Shown piece after piece: positions 49,592 to 59,575 of a DNA stretch of 64,000 nucleotides (position 1 is its first letter; each line of letters opens with the position of its first letter). A model generated the notes under the pieces. That model did no database searches, was not told the DNA's origin, and worked only from the letters and a program-made list of their open reading frames with translations. Origin of the DNA: Gallionella sp. (GTDB taxonomy: Bacteria > Pseudomonadota > Gammaproteobacteria > Burkholderiales > Gallionellaceae); contig JANXXX010000021.1 of assembly GCA_025350405.1 (NCBI GenBank), forward strand, positions 1 to 64,000. The letters are read 5' to 3'. The translations under genes were made by a program, and so were the position numbers.

Positions 49592-50544
49592 TGCAGCACC
49601 AACCCCACAACCCCCAACGACACGATCACCACCGTGCCAGTCAATGCTACCGCCCAGGGCAACCAATCGCGGCGTACTTCAGGCGTGTCTGCTGACGCAT
49701 CGCGGATATGCCCGGCCGACACTTGCTGCTTGCCATCGCTGAACGCCAACATCAATGCCTTATGGGCAACGATGTTGACCAGCCTTGGGGTACCGCCGGT
49801 GATGCGATGCAACTTGCCCACCGCTCCGGCGCTGAACAATGTTTCACCGGCAAATCCGGCCACCGTCAAACGATGGCGCAAATAGCGTTCCAGCTCATTC
49901 TTGCGCAAGCCTTGCAGATTATGTTGAAAGCTGATGCGCTGCCGCAACTGGCGTATTGAATTATGCCGCAAGCGTTCATCCAGCTCCGGCTGACCGAACA
50001 ACACCACTTGCAACAATTTGCGTTTTTCGGTTTCGAGATTGGTGAGCAGGCGCAACACTTCCATACTTTCCAGCGGCATCGCCTGCGCCTCATCCAGACA
50101 CACCAGCGCGCGCTGGCCGTTGCGCGCACATTCCAGCAGCGCATTAGTCAACCCTTTCAACAACTGATGCTGATCAGCATTCTTTTCCAGTGGCACGCGA
50201 AATTCTTCCGCCAACGCCTGCAACAAACTGATCGGCTCAAGATATGGGTTGGGAATATATGCGGTCATGAAACTCGGCGTAGTTACTGCTGCAGTTGCTT
50301 GATCCCGGGTACCGATCAACGTCGTGGATGGCTGCCCCTGATTCAGCGTGGCGAGAAATTTACGGCACAGCAAGGTCTTGCCATTGCCCACTTCGCCGGT
50401 AATCTTGATAAAACCTTCGCCGTTGCGCGCCGCTACCAGCAAGGTATTGAGCGCCTCCTGATAACTTGAGCAAGCAAAGAAAAAACTGGTGTCAGGAGTC
50501 AGGTTGAAAGGCGTTTCGCGCAAACCAAAGTGTTGTAGATACAT
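49588..50544 (-). CDS. mshM: MSHA biogenesis ATPase MshM-like (ExeA/GspA family)
   Basis: AAA ATPase with Walker A GEVGNGKTLLC and Walker B ALVCLDEAQAM, starting MYLQHFGLRETPFNLTPD as in ExeA-like proteins. A single membrane helix closes the protein (AVALTGTVVIVSLGVVGLVL). In MSHA/type II systems it helps place the secretin in the peptidoglycan. The upstream GAGG ribosome site falls inside a MITE-like element. It overlaps mshN. Confidence 0.9.
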   Translation of the reverse strand: MYLQHFGLRETPFNLTPDTSFFFACSSYQEALNTLLVAARNGEGFIKITGEVGNGKTLLCRKFLATLNQGQPSTTLIGTRDQATAAVTTPSFMTAYIPNPYLEPISLLQALAEEFRVPLEKNADQHQLLKGLTNALLECARNGQRALVCLDEAQAMPLESMEVLRLLTNLETEKRKLLQVVLFGQPELDERLRHNSIRQLRQRISFQHNLQGLRKNELERYLRHRLTVAGFAGETLFSAGAVGKLHRITGGTPRLVNIVAHKALMLAFSDGKQQVSAGHIRDASADTPEVRRDWLPWAVALTGTVVIVSLGVVGLVLQ

Positions 50545-50550
50545 ATGTAA

Positions 50551-50691
50551 GGGTGCCTCTATAAATTCAAAATCCTAAGCGAGACAAGACGCGAATGAAA
50601 TTTTTGCGCGCCGCATATGTTTGATATGTAAACAGTAAGAATTCTTGGGTAACGCAGTATCGTGACGGGGTTTGGATTTATAGTGGGACCC
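50551..50691. mobile_element. MITE-like element between mshL and mshM
   Basis: Ends are imperfect inverted repeats: GGGTGCCTCTATAAATTCAA at 50551 and, as reverse complement, GGGTCCCACTATAAATCCAA at the right end. The 141-bp interior (GCGAGACAAGACGCGAATG) has no ORF. The composition and ends fit a small non-autonomous transposable element. Its left end supplies the upstream sequence of mshM. Confidence 0.6.
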
Positions 50692-50706
50692 TCAACGTTT
50701 TGCGCC

Positions 50707-52353
50707 CTACCGCCCCATCATCCCGCTAACACGCTCACGACTGTGCATAATGTCATCAGACCAATCCTTGTCGTTATCCACCACAGTCGGTTTCAGCAGG
50801 ATGACCAATTCACGCTTTTCGCTGCGCTGATTGGTCTGACCAAACAGTGTCTTGGGCAAGCCCGGCAATCCGGAACTATCATTTGATGAGGCTTGACGCA
50901 TCAAGCCGCCAATCGCCACGATCTGCCCGTCGCGCGCACGCACGATGCTGTCGGTTTCAGAGATCGAACTGGAAGCCAGCGGCAAACTGATCGACCCGTT
51001 GGTACCACCCAGATCAACGACCTTGGTGACCGTGCTGACCTGGCTGACGGAAGGATGCACATGCAAGATGATCTCGCCGTTTTCATCGATGCTTGGCGTA
51101 ACATCCAGAGCGATCCCGGAAAAGAACGGTTGCAATGTGACAGTTGGGGTGCTGGTGGTTGCTGTTCCTGTTGTCGTCGTCGTCGAAACGTTGGTGACAA
51201 AAAAGTCATCCGTGCCAACCTTGAGCACCGCTTTCTGATTGTTCATTGTGGCAATGCGCGGACTGGACAACACATGCACGTTGCCCTGCGACTCAAGGAA
51301 ATTCAACAGCGCGGCAAAATTACTGGTCTGGAATGCCAGACCAAAAAGTGTGCCTGATCCCGACCCGGCAAGCGAAGCCAGCGTTGCACCCGGAGTAGCA
51401 GAGATCACGCCATTGCTTATCGTTCCCGTCGGAGCCAGCGCGGTGCCTGGCGATAATTGCCCGCCCGAAGTAAAACTGTTCGGACTATTTTTGAATGCGC
51501 CCCAATTAACACCAGATTGAAAACTGTCGCTCAATTGCACGTCGACGATCTTGGCTTCCAGAATCACCTGACGCTCAATGGATATCTGTGAGGCCTTGAG
51601 GTAAGCCGTGACATTTCTCAACTCGTCTGGCATCGCACGCACCACTATCACGCCAGACATCGGGCTGACCACTACACTGCGCCCCTTTTCTTTGCCGACG
51701 ATCGCATCCAGCGATTTCTCCAATTCATCCCAGAAGTCGGACTTGCTGCTCATGGTCACCTTACTGGTTTCCTGAGAGCGACCCACAGAACCCGTTGTAG
51801 GGGTGGAAGTTGCACCGCCGGATGTTCCACCCGGAGCGTCTGACACAGAACCCGAAATAACTCGCAGCGACGATGCGCCATTGCGTTGCCCGGTCAGGTA
51901 ACTCACCTGAAAAATCCTCGTCTGCAAGGTCAGCGGCTGAATGTAGATGCGAGTGCTATCGATCTTGTAATCGTAGCCATACATCTCGCGTATCGCTTCC
52001 AATGCCTCGAATACCGTCACGTCTTTCAGATTCAGCGAAATGTTTCCGCTGACATCAGAGTGCAGCAACATGCTATAGCGCGTACCCGACACGATAGACA
52101 TGAACACTTGACTGGCCGGCGTGTTATTCACCGTCAGGTCGAATTTCGTATCCAGCGATTTGCTGTCTACCTTCGGCATGCCTACTGCAAGAGGGGGCAG
52201 CAATGCATTGTTCACTGCTTCGGATTTGCTTGGTTTCCTGTCTTGCGCGGCCTGATCCATTTCGTGCTGAATCGAATCCGCCGTCTGATTTCGACTATTC
52301 GAAGTGGCGCAACCCGCCAACAGCAACACACCCAGCCATAACGTTATTCTCAT
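50707..52353 (-). CDS. mshL: MSHA secretin MshL
   Basis: Outer-membrane channel for the pilus. A lipobox (LLLAGC) is followed by an STN-type domain (about 65-150), an N-domain region and the secretin domain (about 290-520, VILEAKIVDVQLSDSF, ending VAIGGLMRQ... KRELVILLKPTVV). A Gly/Thr/Ser-rich linker (GGTSGGATSTPTTGSVG) lies before the secretin part. The start follows GAGGAAAA. Length (548 aa) is normal. Confidence 0.94.
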   Translation of the reverse strand: MRITLWLGVLLLAGCATSNSRNQTADSIQHEMDQAAQDRKPSKSEAVNNALLPPLAVGMPKVDSKSLDTKFDLTVNNTPASQVFMSIVSGTRYSMLLHSDVSGNISLNLKDVTVFEALEAIREMYGYDYKIDSTRIYIQPLTLQTRIFQVSYLTGQRNGASSLRVISGSVSDAPGGTSGGATSTPTTGSVGRSQETSKVTMSSKSDFWDELEKSLDAIVGKEKGRSVVVSPMSGVIVVRAMPDELRNVTAYLKASQISIERQVILEAKIVDVQLSDSFQSGVNWGAFKNSPNSFTSGGQLSPGTALAPTGTISNGVISATPGATLASLAGSGSGTLFGLAFQTSNFAALLNFLESQGNVHVLSSPRIATMNNQKAVLKVGTDDFFVTNVSTTTTTGTATTSTPTVTLQPFFSGIALDVTPSIDENGEIILHVHPSVSQVSTVTKVVDLGGTNGSISLPLASSSISETDSIVRARDGQIVAIGGLMRQASSNDSSGLPGLPKTLFGQTNQRSEKRELVILLKPTVVDNDKDWSDDIMHSRERVSGMMGR

Positions 52354-52451
52354 TTTTCCTCCTCGGGCGCAGCTGCCCTGCTTTTATGTTTGCCATACTG
52401 CACCTTGCCTGCGGACGATGGTTGTTTGACCTGCGATCTCATATTTGGCGA

Positions 52452-52859
52452 TTACTTTTCCGCTGATGCCTTATCGGGTACTTCTTTTCGGATCATTCTC
52501 ACTTCGGGAAACAACCTCAACACCTGCCTGCTTTGCGCGCGCTGCAACACGACGCCGCCCTCATTGACTTCGATCAACTTGGCATCGCCATATTCGCCGC
52601 CTAATTCGACAGTCTGCCCATCAATGATCGCGGCGCGACGTGTTTCGGAAATGATGATCGAACGCAAACCGGATGACCGGTCTTCCGTTACCTCTTGCTT
52701 GGCTCCTGTTCCGGTAGCTTGCGCAAAAATACTGGCGGGTGGGCGAGTCGGATCGATCAAATCTTCTGCGTGAAGCGGGCCAAGAACCGAGAACAAAAAG
52801 AAAAATGCGGAAGCGACCCACCGCGGCGATGTGGTAATAATCATATTCTTGGTCATCAT
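52452..52859 (-). CDS. mshK: MshK-like pilus biogenesis protein (PilP-like)
   Basis: The N-terminal hydrophobic signal segment (WVASAFFFLFSVLGPLHA) is followed by DPTRPP and a small beta domain (SIIISETRRAAIIDGQTVELG). The Pro-rich DPTRPP start fits proteins that connect the inner-membrane platform to the secretin. The ATG overlaps the mshJ stop (TGATG). Short and fast-evolving, so the name rests mainly on position. Confidence 0.78.
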   Translation of the reverse strand: MMTKNMIITTSPRWVASAFFFLFSVLGPLHAEDLIDPTRPPASIFAQATGTGAKQEVTEDRSSGLRSIIISETRRAAIIDGQTVELGGEYGDAKLIEVNEGGVVLQRAQSRQVLRLFPEVRMIRKEVPDKASAEK

Positions 52860-53563
52860 ACAGACAGCCATGTCTTATCCAAACTCAGGGTATACAGGGT
52901 CAATGTAAACACGGCATCCGGATATTTCTCTACGTTCAAACTTGCTTCCCCCCAAAACATCTGCGCAGGCAAGTTCTCCAATTCGGAGACGTAACGCAAC
53001 AAGTCCAGGTAACCGCCGCGCACAGTGATTTGCACGCCGTGTTTGAATATTTGTTTTTGCGAATCCGGTTGCTTTTGCTCGCCAGGTGAATTCGCTGCAA
53101 CCGCTTGTGGCCTTTCAATCAACAGACTCACCGGCAAGGTTTTCAATTCGACCAATTGCAACTTGCCGTTTTTACCCAGCACCCGCCTCAACAGGTCGGC
53201 TATCCTGTTGGGCGCAATCAGGCGGTCCCGGCGGCTCTGCAAATAATCATCCTGCTCTTGCATTTTCTGCTTGAGCTGCGCCAAGCGATCACGCAACGGC
53301 GAATGTTCATCGTCACGTTTAGCTTGCAGCAGGTTTTGCATCTGGGCCTGCAGCTCCTTCATTTTTTCCTGCTGCTGAACCATCTGCGCCGACAACATTT
53401 TTTGTTTGGCAAACAACGGGTCAAGCAACATCGCATTAATCAGCGAGATCACTACAAAAGCGGCAGCAATAAAAATTATTGCGCGCTCGCGCAACGACAT
53501 GTCATCTATCGTAGTACGAACCCGCTCCCAATAAGGCTGAATCTGCTCCCAATAACGTTTCAT
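52856..53563 (-). CDS. mshJ: MshJ-like (PilO/GspM-like) assembly protein
   Basis: A short cytoplasmic part is followed by one membrane helix (AIIFIAAAFVVISLINAM), a long coiled coil (about 55-125) and a small C-terminal domain. This is the layout of PilO/GspM proteins, which pair with the PilN-like neighbour. The start overlaps the end of that gene and the end overlaps mshK, so the genes are translationally coupled. Confidence 0.82.
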   Translation of the reverse strand: MKRYWEQIQPYWERVRTTIDDMSLRERAIIFIAAAFVVISLINAMLLDPLFAKQKMLSAQMVQQQEKMKELQAQMQNLLQAKRDDEHSPLRDRLAQLKQKMQEQDDYLQSRRDRLIAPNRIADLLRRVLGKNGKLQLVELKTLPVSLLIERPQAVAANSPGEQKQPDSQKQIFKHGVQITVRGGYLDLLRYVSELENLPAQMFWGEASLNVEKYPDAVFTLTLYTLSLDKTWLSV

Positions 53564-54210
53564 TTGTTGGCCTCGCTATCCGGGCTGGAATACAAAGTGA
53601 ACTCAACATAGCGCCGTGCCGCAGAAGCAGGTGTCTGACCGCCCCCTGCACTTTCATCCGCCCGGGATTGCTGCATTTTCAAGGTAGAGAAAGTCTTGCC
53701 CCTCATGATGCGTTCCTTGCGCAGACGCTGGATATATGTCGGCAACAATTCCGGACTCACCACTCCGCCACTCAGGCTGATCTGCGCGGCATCTCCGGTC
53801 ACTTTGAAGCCGGTCAGCCACAAGCCTTGCACCACCTGGCGCGAGAAGGCGCGCATGTATTCAGAATAGCCGATGGTATTGCCCAATGCGCCGGATTTCA
53901 GCGTCTCGATTATTTCATTCTGCTCGGCAGTCTGTTTTTCCAGGCGCTGCACCTCATTCTGCAACAATTGAACTGACTGTTTAGGAGAAAACTCGGCTAC
54001 AGCGCGCGCCTGACGCTGCTGCTCGGCGTTGTAGCGCTTGGTGTTCTCATCCAATTGCCTGCTTAGCTGATCAACCTGATAAATCGCATAGCCATAGAAG
54101 ATCAAAGAGCCTGCGATGATCATGCCCAACGCCTGCAACATCGCAAACAACGAAAAGTATTTGCGCTGCTTCATGAAAACAGGATTGAACAGGTTGATCT
54201 GCTGGCTCAT
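53560..54210 (-). CDS. PilN-like MSHA assembly protein
   Basis: It begins MSQQINLFNPVF, the short INLFNP-type motif by which PilN binds PilM. One membrane helix (about 25-45), a coiled coil and a C-terminal alpha/beta domain follow. ATG 54210 follows GAGG; the longer track start would overlap mshI. It lies 8 bp after the mshI (PilM-like) gene, matching the PilM-PilN pair of type IV pili. Some genomes call it mshI2. Confidence 0.85.
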   Translation of the reverse strand: MSQQINLFNPVFMKQRKYFSLFAMLQALGMIIAGSLIFYGYAIYQVDQLSRQLDENTKRYNAEQQRQARAVAEFSPKQSVQLLQNEVQRLEKQTAEQNEIIETLKSGALGNTIGYSEYMRAFSRQVVQGLWLTGFKVTGDAAQISLSGGVVSPELLPTYIQRLRKERIMRGKTFSTLKMQQSRADESAGGGQTPASAARRYVEFTLYSSPDSEANK

Positions 54211-54217
54211 GGGTTCC

Positions 54218-55174
54218 TCATAGCGCGCGGCTTTCATGGCGTAACGCCGCGCCCAGCGCTGGCAAAGTGTGCGAAACAAATTCGCTGTCCGCGAGCGCCG
54301 GGACAGCGCTGATGTCCATCACCTGAGACAAGTCCAGCTTTTGCACCTTCGCATCAAGCTCCGAAGTCAGAAACTCCACCAGACCCGTATTGTCCGGCAC
54401 GCAAACCAACACCATGTCGACCGGGAGGTTGTTATATTGGCGGTCGAAATAATCCAGCGACCTCTGCAACTCCGTTGCAACGCGATCACGATATTGCTGG
54501 CGCAATTCCTCATTGGCATCCAGCAACTGCCCGACGCTGATTTCGATGCGCCGCGACAAATACAATTCGCCCCCTGCCGTAAACGTCATCAGACCGCCAT
54601 AATCATCAAAAGCCAGCATCACCAAAGCGCGATCCTCCCGCTCAAACAGCCTGGCAATATTGCGCTGCGCCATTTCCTGAATATCAATCACATCCAGTTT
54701 TATTTTGGCCTGCTCGAATATCCTGATGCGTTCCTTGATAATGCTGTTTGCTGCAGCGATCGCATACAAGGATTGCGGACGCCCCGAACCATATTTGCTG
54801 GCGGGAATCTGCACCATATCCACTGTGGCGTCATCGATGTGGTAATTCAGGCCGTCCTTGATCTTCCAGCGAACTGCCGTCTTCATCTCATCGGTGGGAA
54901 CATTGGGCGCGTCGACCAGCAACATCTGATATTCGCCGGGCGCCAATAACGTGGAGACATCTTGATCGCCAATGTGCGCATCACGGCGCAGCTTTTCCAA
55001 TGAAGATGCGGTCACTGCGCCAGTTTCGTGATATTCGCAGCGCACCACTCGCGGCATCGGGCCGACAAATTTTATTTTCGCCAGATACATACCATGCGTG
55101 CCCAAGCTGATTGCAAACCAGCCCGCATCGTGGCTTTTAGTTTTAAATAAGCTAGGGAACGAGGGTATTTTCAT
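54218..55174 (-). CDS. mshI: MshI (PilM-like, actin fold)
   Basis: The cytoplasmic protein has an actin-like pattern with VMLAFDDYGGLMTF near the middle and NLPVDMVLVCVPD toward the end. It would bind the N-terminus of the PilN-like neighbour and organise the assembly platform. Neither ATG 55174 nor ATG 55189 has a clear ribosome site; I prefer the shorter start (MKIPSF). It follows mshQ by about 180 bp. Confidence 0.85.
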   Translation of the reverse strand: MKIPSFPSLFKTKSHDAGWFAISLGTHGMYLAKIKFVGPMPRVVRCEYHETGAVTASSLEKLRRDAHIGDQDVSTLLAPGEYQMLLVDAPNVPTDEMKTAVRWKIKDGLNYHIDDATVDMVQIPASKYGSGRPQSLYAIAAANSIIKERIRIFEQAKIKLDVIDIQEMAQRNIARLFEREDRALVMLAFDDYGGLMTFTAGGELYLSRRIEISVGQLLDANEELRQQYRDRVATELQRSLDYFDRQYNNLPVDMVLVCVPDNTGLVEFLTSELDAKVQKLDLSQVMDISAVPALADSEFVSHTLPALGAALRHESRAL

Positions 55175-55339
55175 AGTTAACGCGAACATAATTCAATAAC
55201 ATACTGGTGTCAATGACTTTTTATACGCCAACAAACTGGCTCCCCAGCTTTTAAAAGCACAACCCCGGCAATAATTTTCAACTTCGCAGCAACAGGAGTT
55301 CGGCTGCAGCCACAGTAATTTTGACTCGCCGCCGAAACT

Positions 55340-55362
55340 ACTGATGAGCTTTGCTCATCAGT
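55340..55362 (-). terminator. Perfect hairpin overlapping the mshQ stop codon
   Basis: ACTGATGAGC-TTT-GCTCATCAGT is a perfect 10-bp stem, and the mshQ TGA lies within it. There is no T-run, so it may weaken read-through into mshI or protect the mRNA end. Confidence 0.45.
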
Positions 55363-58300
55363 AATTTTCACGCAGATAGATAAACTCGTTCGCGCCTTTG
55401 TATACGCCAAACGTGGCGCGCGCGGTATTGCTGGGCAAATAGTTTGAGATCGGTACATTCGTAGTTAGATCCACACTGCCATTTTTGCCGACCCCCGGAG
55501 CAGACAAGCTAATTGCGCTTGCGCCGCTTGCAAACGCAATAGAAGCTGGCGATACCGTGGTCGCGCCAGTGGTTAGATTTTTCTGATAATTGCTGAGCGA
55601 GATATTGCTATTGAGCATTGTCGTCAGACTATCATCCACATTAGGAATATAAACTGTTCCGTTCCAATACTGCGCCGTCAAGGCAATTGGCAAAGGCAAC
55701 AGTTCCGAGCCATTGGCATTAGCTATTTTCATGCGCCCATAGCGAAATTCTGTTATGCCAACCTGAGCATGATCGTTGCCGACTACCGCATCGGAATCCA
55801 AGTCATAACATGCCATCACGGTTGTGTTATTGCAGGTTCCTGCCCCGGAAGTTCCGACGGCGTCCACAGCGGCTCCGTCTCCATCCAGCGGCGCGATGCC
55901 GAAATTCGCCACTGTGTAGTTACCATCAGGAGTTGCATTGCGACTGAGGGTGAACGGAACAGAAAGAACTGCCGCCGCCTGGGTTCCCACCAAAGTAAAG
56001 CAAGGTGCGGAACCGCAGGTGATCAACGGCATCCCGGCATTACTGACGCGTGAGCCGAGATAATACGGCTGCCCGGCCGTGGTGCGATCCACTGCCGCCA
56101 GATTGAGGTTGGCAAAAACCGAAGGGTCGAGCTTGGCGAAGTCGTTTACGCCGTTCTGTCCAACATAGTTTTGCACTGCTACGTTGTTAAGGCTCATCGG
56201 TACCAACGTAATGTTGGCATCGATTTCTTCACCCATATAAGTAAAGGTAGGCGCACAAGGCGTCACGCCATCCGCCACCAGGACGCCCGCTTGGCACAGG
56301 TCAGCGCGATCATTTTGCGTCGGTGTTTGCAATGCGAATTTGGCCAGCGTGAAGCGACCCACTGGGCCGCTGGGGTTGCCTGCCAAGTCACCAGTGACAT
56401 TGCCAGCAGTCAGATAGTTTGCATCCGCAATGCTTGGCATCAAGGTAATGATGCCGACCTCATCCCAGGTAAAGTTGGTACCGGTAGCCACGCCGCCAAC
56501 AAAAGCGCCGAAGGTGTAGTGAACCAGACTGAGGGTTACGGATGTCGATGCAGTGGTCGCCAAAGTAAACACTCCCGGAGAAGGAATGGCCGATATCGTG
56601 GTGTACAAGTCGGCTCCACCCGCACCTGCGCCGACGATGCGCAGACGATCACCTACAACATAGCCCGTCGAATTTGTTACAGACAAGGAATTGCTACCAC
56701 TTGAAATGCTGCCGACTGTCGTCCTGTTAACAAGTGGGGCATTGGTCAGCCCCAGCCCGCCAAGCAATGCGGGCGTCAATTTTACATCTTCCGTCCTGGA
56801 TTCTTTGCCGTAGTTGGGTGTGGCTACGCCAGCGGAATTTACTGCTGTTACCGTCACGCTGAAGGCTTCCCCCGCCTTGACGAACGCTGTGCCACCAGCA
56901 GTGGTGGCACCTGGATTGGCAAAGCCATCACTACTGCGCTTGATGGCGGACAACACGAATCCAGCTGGCTTCATGATGAACGAAGCAACACCATCGCTCA
57001 GCGCAGGGGCTCCGGTATAGTTTGCTGTGAGCGTGACTTGACCGACATCAGGGTAGGACAGCGTGAAGGTCGCCTGGCTGCTCGCATTAAAGGTAAGGCT
57101 GATCGCCGTTTTGGTGGCAGCAGAAGTGCCAATGACAGTTCCGTTGAGAGTCGCCTGCTTGGTGCCGGTTGCCGGATTTGCATAAGCAGTATAAAAGTTG
57201 ATGGTCTTGGCTCCGGTGAAGGCTGCGCCAGAACAAGCAGAAATCGTTCCTGTTACATTATTGCCGGACACGCCATCCGGTACGGCGAGACTAATAGCCG
57301 ATGAGTTGAACGTAAAGCTATTGGTACAACTCCCTGCCGCCCCCCCCAACACCGTATTGGCGCAAGTCGTAGCATTGGCTGCGGCAGGGGTTGAAGAAGC
57401 GGCGAGCGTGACCGTGCCTGCCGTGCCGGATGATACTGTGCCGCTGCCGATGCCAGTGGCACCCACAGCAACCACATTGCCTCCCGGTGTGAGAGTAACG
57501 CTGGTGCCACCGGTGTATAGGTTAGCCAGGGTGCAAGCCGCATCGCCGCATGCCTTGACCGCCACGGTGGTCGGGGTACAGGTCGTGCCGCTACCAGGAT
57601 GATCGATCTCGATGTGATGAATGCTCGGTGTGGAGTAATACACCGTGATCGGCATGTGATCGACGCTGACCGTGCGGTTGGTCGTTGAAGTGGTGCTGGT
57701 GTTTTTGGCAGCAAAAGCCGCGCCGAAGTTAGCCGCGTTGATGTCCGTTATGGTCCAGGTGTTGCCCCACAGATCGGCGGAGCCGCCATGTGCTTCGATC
57801 ACGTCGGCGGTGGTGTAGTTGGTCAGGGTGGAGCGGTCGGTTGCGCCGATCACGCCGCCCTTGACGGTACGCATCGCCGCATCGCGGAGCGTGCCGCCGG
57901 AAGTGTTGCGCTCGACGCTGACGGCAATACCCAAGATAGTTGATCCAACAGGAATCGCAAAACCATAGCCGGTACATTGCAGATAGTTGGTGGTGACATT
58001 GCGGATTACGTTAGTCGCTGTGGTGTAAATGTTGTCGCTGGCCAGCGCGTTCGCCAGCCCGGTCCAGGCCACCGTGCCTATCCCGGTTACATTTGTGCAA
58101 GCCGTAGGGCTCTTGGTTATGGAAAATACGCCCGGAGGGAGTATGCAGGGTGAAGTACCCAGAATGATATAGGGCGTGGGGCAGGCTACACCGGTTCCTG
58201 CCAGGTTGTAATAAGTGTTGCTGACCGGGGCGACAGGTGTGGCTGGGGTGTTAAAAGTCACCGTGTTGCCGACAGCGGATGCATTGAGTCCGGTGGTGGC

Positions 58301-59128
58301 GCTGGCCGTACCAAAAGTCGAAGCCGCTGATACGGTCAGGCTGGAATTGGCACCTTGCGTCCAGCCATTGGTGGTCGCGTTCTGCGTGACTTTTTGAACA
58401 GTAACGCTGCCGTTGTTAGTCAGTTTAGCTGCCGCATTATTAAAGGTGATGGTCGAGTTTGCGGCATTGATAACTCCAGTGGAGCCGATGACCGTACTGG
58501 TAGCATACAGACGCAGCATGTTGGTACCGGCAACCTGGGTCGAAGTGATCGTGCCGTTGATGATCAGCACCGAGTTAGATACAACGGTTGTGCCATTGCG
58601 CCCGGCGCGAATTTGAGCTGTGCCTGCAAAAGTCAGTGTCGCACCTGCAACAATTGAAGGCGCAGTACCCGCCGTGTAAAGCCTGGCACTACCCGAAAAT
58701 GTACCGTTAGTGCCGGAGATCACCGCCGCATTGCCGGTTGACTGGAGGATACCGGTTCCAGCGGCGTTTGTAATCGTCCCGTTATTAGTGACGTTGCCGC
58801 TGACAGTCAACGTATTACCACCAAGCGAAAAAATCCCTCCGGTGTTGACCGTCAGGTCAATCACGCTAGCAGTGGCAGTAAGCGTGACAGTGTTCGGCGA
58901 AGCGATGATGGCGCTATCGGCCGCTCCGGGTATGGTAGCAGCGGGGGAGCCTACACAGGACCAAGTTGCCGCCGAGTTCCAGTTGCCTGTGGCAATACTG
59001 GTGCAAGTTGCCGCCATTGCTGCGCCTTGCCAAACCAGTGTCAACAGCATAACTGCACACACGACAATTCTTCCCAAGCTTTGATTGGATGCGAATTGCC
59101 TGATTCTGCTGCAAGTGGCTTTGCTCAT
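55358..59128 (-). CDS. mshQ: MshQ-like large exported protein with DUF6701 C-terminus
   Basis: At 1256 aa it has a signal peptide (about 20-41, ending AAMA-AT), Thr/Ser/Gly-rich repeats with no Cys-rich domain, and a C-terminal region (about 850-1250: MSLNNVAVQNYVG, EFRYGRMKIAN, SIAFASGASAISLS) of the DUF6701 type seen in MshQ. Its low-complexity strand-rich body suggests a surface or tip adhesin. It lies between mshP and mshI on the same strand, as in other MSHA loci. Confidence 0.88.
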   Translation of the reverse strand: MSKATCSRIRQFASNQSLGRIVVCAVMLLTLVWQGAAMAATCTSIATGNWNSAATWSCVGSPAATIPGAADSAIIASPNTVTLTATASVIDLTVNTGGIFSLGGNTLTVSGNVTNNGTITNAAGTGILQSTGNAAVISGTNGTFSGSARLYTAGTAPSIVAGATLTFAGTAQIRAGRNGTTVVSNSVLIINGTITSTQVAGTNMLRLYATSTVIGSTGVINAANSTITFNNAAAKLTNNGSVTVQKVTQNATTNGWTQGANSSLTVSAASTFGTASATTGLNASAVGNTVTFNTPATPVAPVSNTYYNLAGTGVACPTPYIILGTSPCILPPGVFSITKSPTACTNVTGIGTVAWTGLANALASDNIYTTATNVIRNVTTNYLQCTGYGFAIPVGSTILGIAVSVERNTSGGTLRDAAMRTVKGGVIGATDRSTLTNYTTADVIEAHGGSADLWGNTWTITDINAANFGAAFAAKNTSTTSTTNRTVSVDHMPITVYYSTPSIHHIEIDHPGSGTTCTPTTVAVKACGDAACTLANLYTGGTSVTLTPGGNVVAVGATGIGSGTVSSGTAGTVTLAASSTPAAANATTCANTVLGGAAGSCTNSFTFNSSAISLAVPDGVSGNNVTGTISACSGAAFTGAKTINFYTAYANPATGTKQATLNGTVIGTSAATKTAISLTFNASSQATFTLSYPDVGQVTLTANYTGAPALSDGVASFIMKPAGFVLSAIKRSSDGFANPGATTAGGTAFVKAGEAFSVTVTAVNSAGVATPNYGKESRTEDVKLTPALLGGLGLTNAPLVNRTTVGSISSGSNSLSVTNSTGYVVGDRLRIVGAGAGGADLYTTISAIPSPGVFTLATTASTSVTLSLVHYTFGAFVGGVATGTNFTWDEVGIITLMPSIADANYLTAGNVTGDLAGNPSGPVGRFTLAKFALQTPTQNDRADLCQAGVLVADGVTPCAPTFTYMGEEIDANITLVPMSLNNVAVQNYVGQNGVNDFAKLDPSVFANLNLAAVDRTTAGQPYYLGSRVSNAGMPLITCGSAPCFTLVGTQAAAVLSVPFTLSRNATPDGNYTVANFGIAPLDGDGAAVDAVGTSGAGTCNNTTVMACYDLDSDAVVGNDHAQVGITEFRYGRMKIANANGSELLPLPIALTAQYWNGTVYIPNVDDSLTTMLNSNISLSNYQKNLTTGATTVSPASIAFASGASAISLSAPGVGKNGSVDLTTNVPISNYLPSNTARATFGVYKGANEFIYLRENY

Positions 59129-59146
59129 TTTTCAATCCTCCAAATC

Positions 59147-59575
59147 CTACTTCGCAATCGACACACTCATCTGCCGCTCAACATAGCTCGGCGTGGCCGC
59201 CGTACCCTGCGTAGCAGTTGAGGTCAGTTGAAACAGGGTGATCGTTGCGCTTGCTTCTGACGCTGCCGCACTACCACAATTGACTGTCACCGTGAAATTC
59301 TGCAAGGTGGTGCCCGTTAAAGTGACGTTGTTCGGCTGAGGTGCCGCAAGCGTACCGCAAGCAATGGCGCCCGGGGTAAGCACCTGATACGCGCCCCACT
59401 CTATGCCTGCACGCGCGGCCTGATACGCGCGCGCGCCTTGCACATCCAGCGCAGCGCTTTGCTGCTGAGTGGTGGAAAGCGTGACGGCAAATGTACCCAG
59501 CGCGGCAATCACCACCAGCAGGAAAATCGCCGAAACCAGACTGAAGCCGCGCTGAATGTTTTGTTTCGTCTTCAT
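59147..59575 (-). CDS. mshP: MshP-like minor prepilin
   Basis: It has a prepilin-type leader (QRG-FSLVSAIFLLVVIAAL) but with Ser instead of Glu at position 5 of the mature protein, as in PilX/GspK-like minor pilins. A conserved GARAYQAARAGIEWGAY helix follows. The start overlaps the mshO stop. Length (142 aa) is typical. Confidence 0.88.
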   Translation of the reverse strand: MKTKQNIQRGFSLVSAIFLLVVIAALGTFAVTLSTTQQQSAALDVQGARAYQAARAGIEWGAYQVLTPGAIACGTLAAPQPNNVTLTGTTLQNFTVTVNCGSAAASEASATITLFQLTSTATQGTAATPSYVERQMSVSIAK

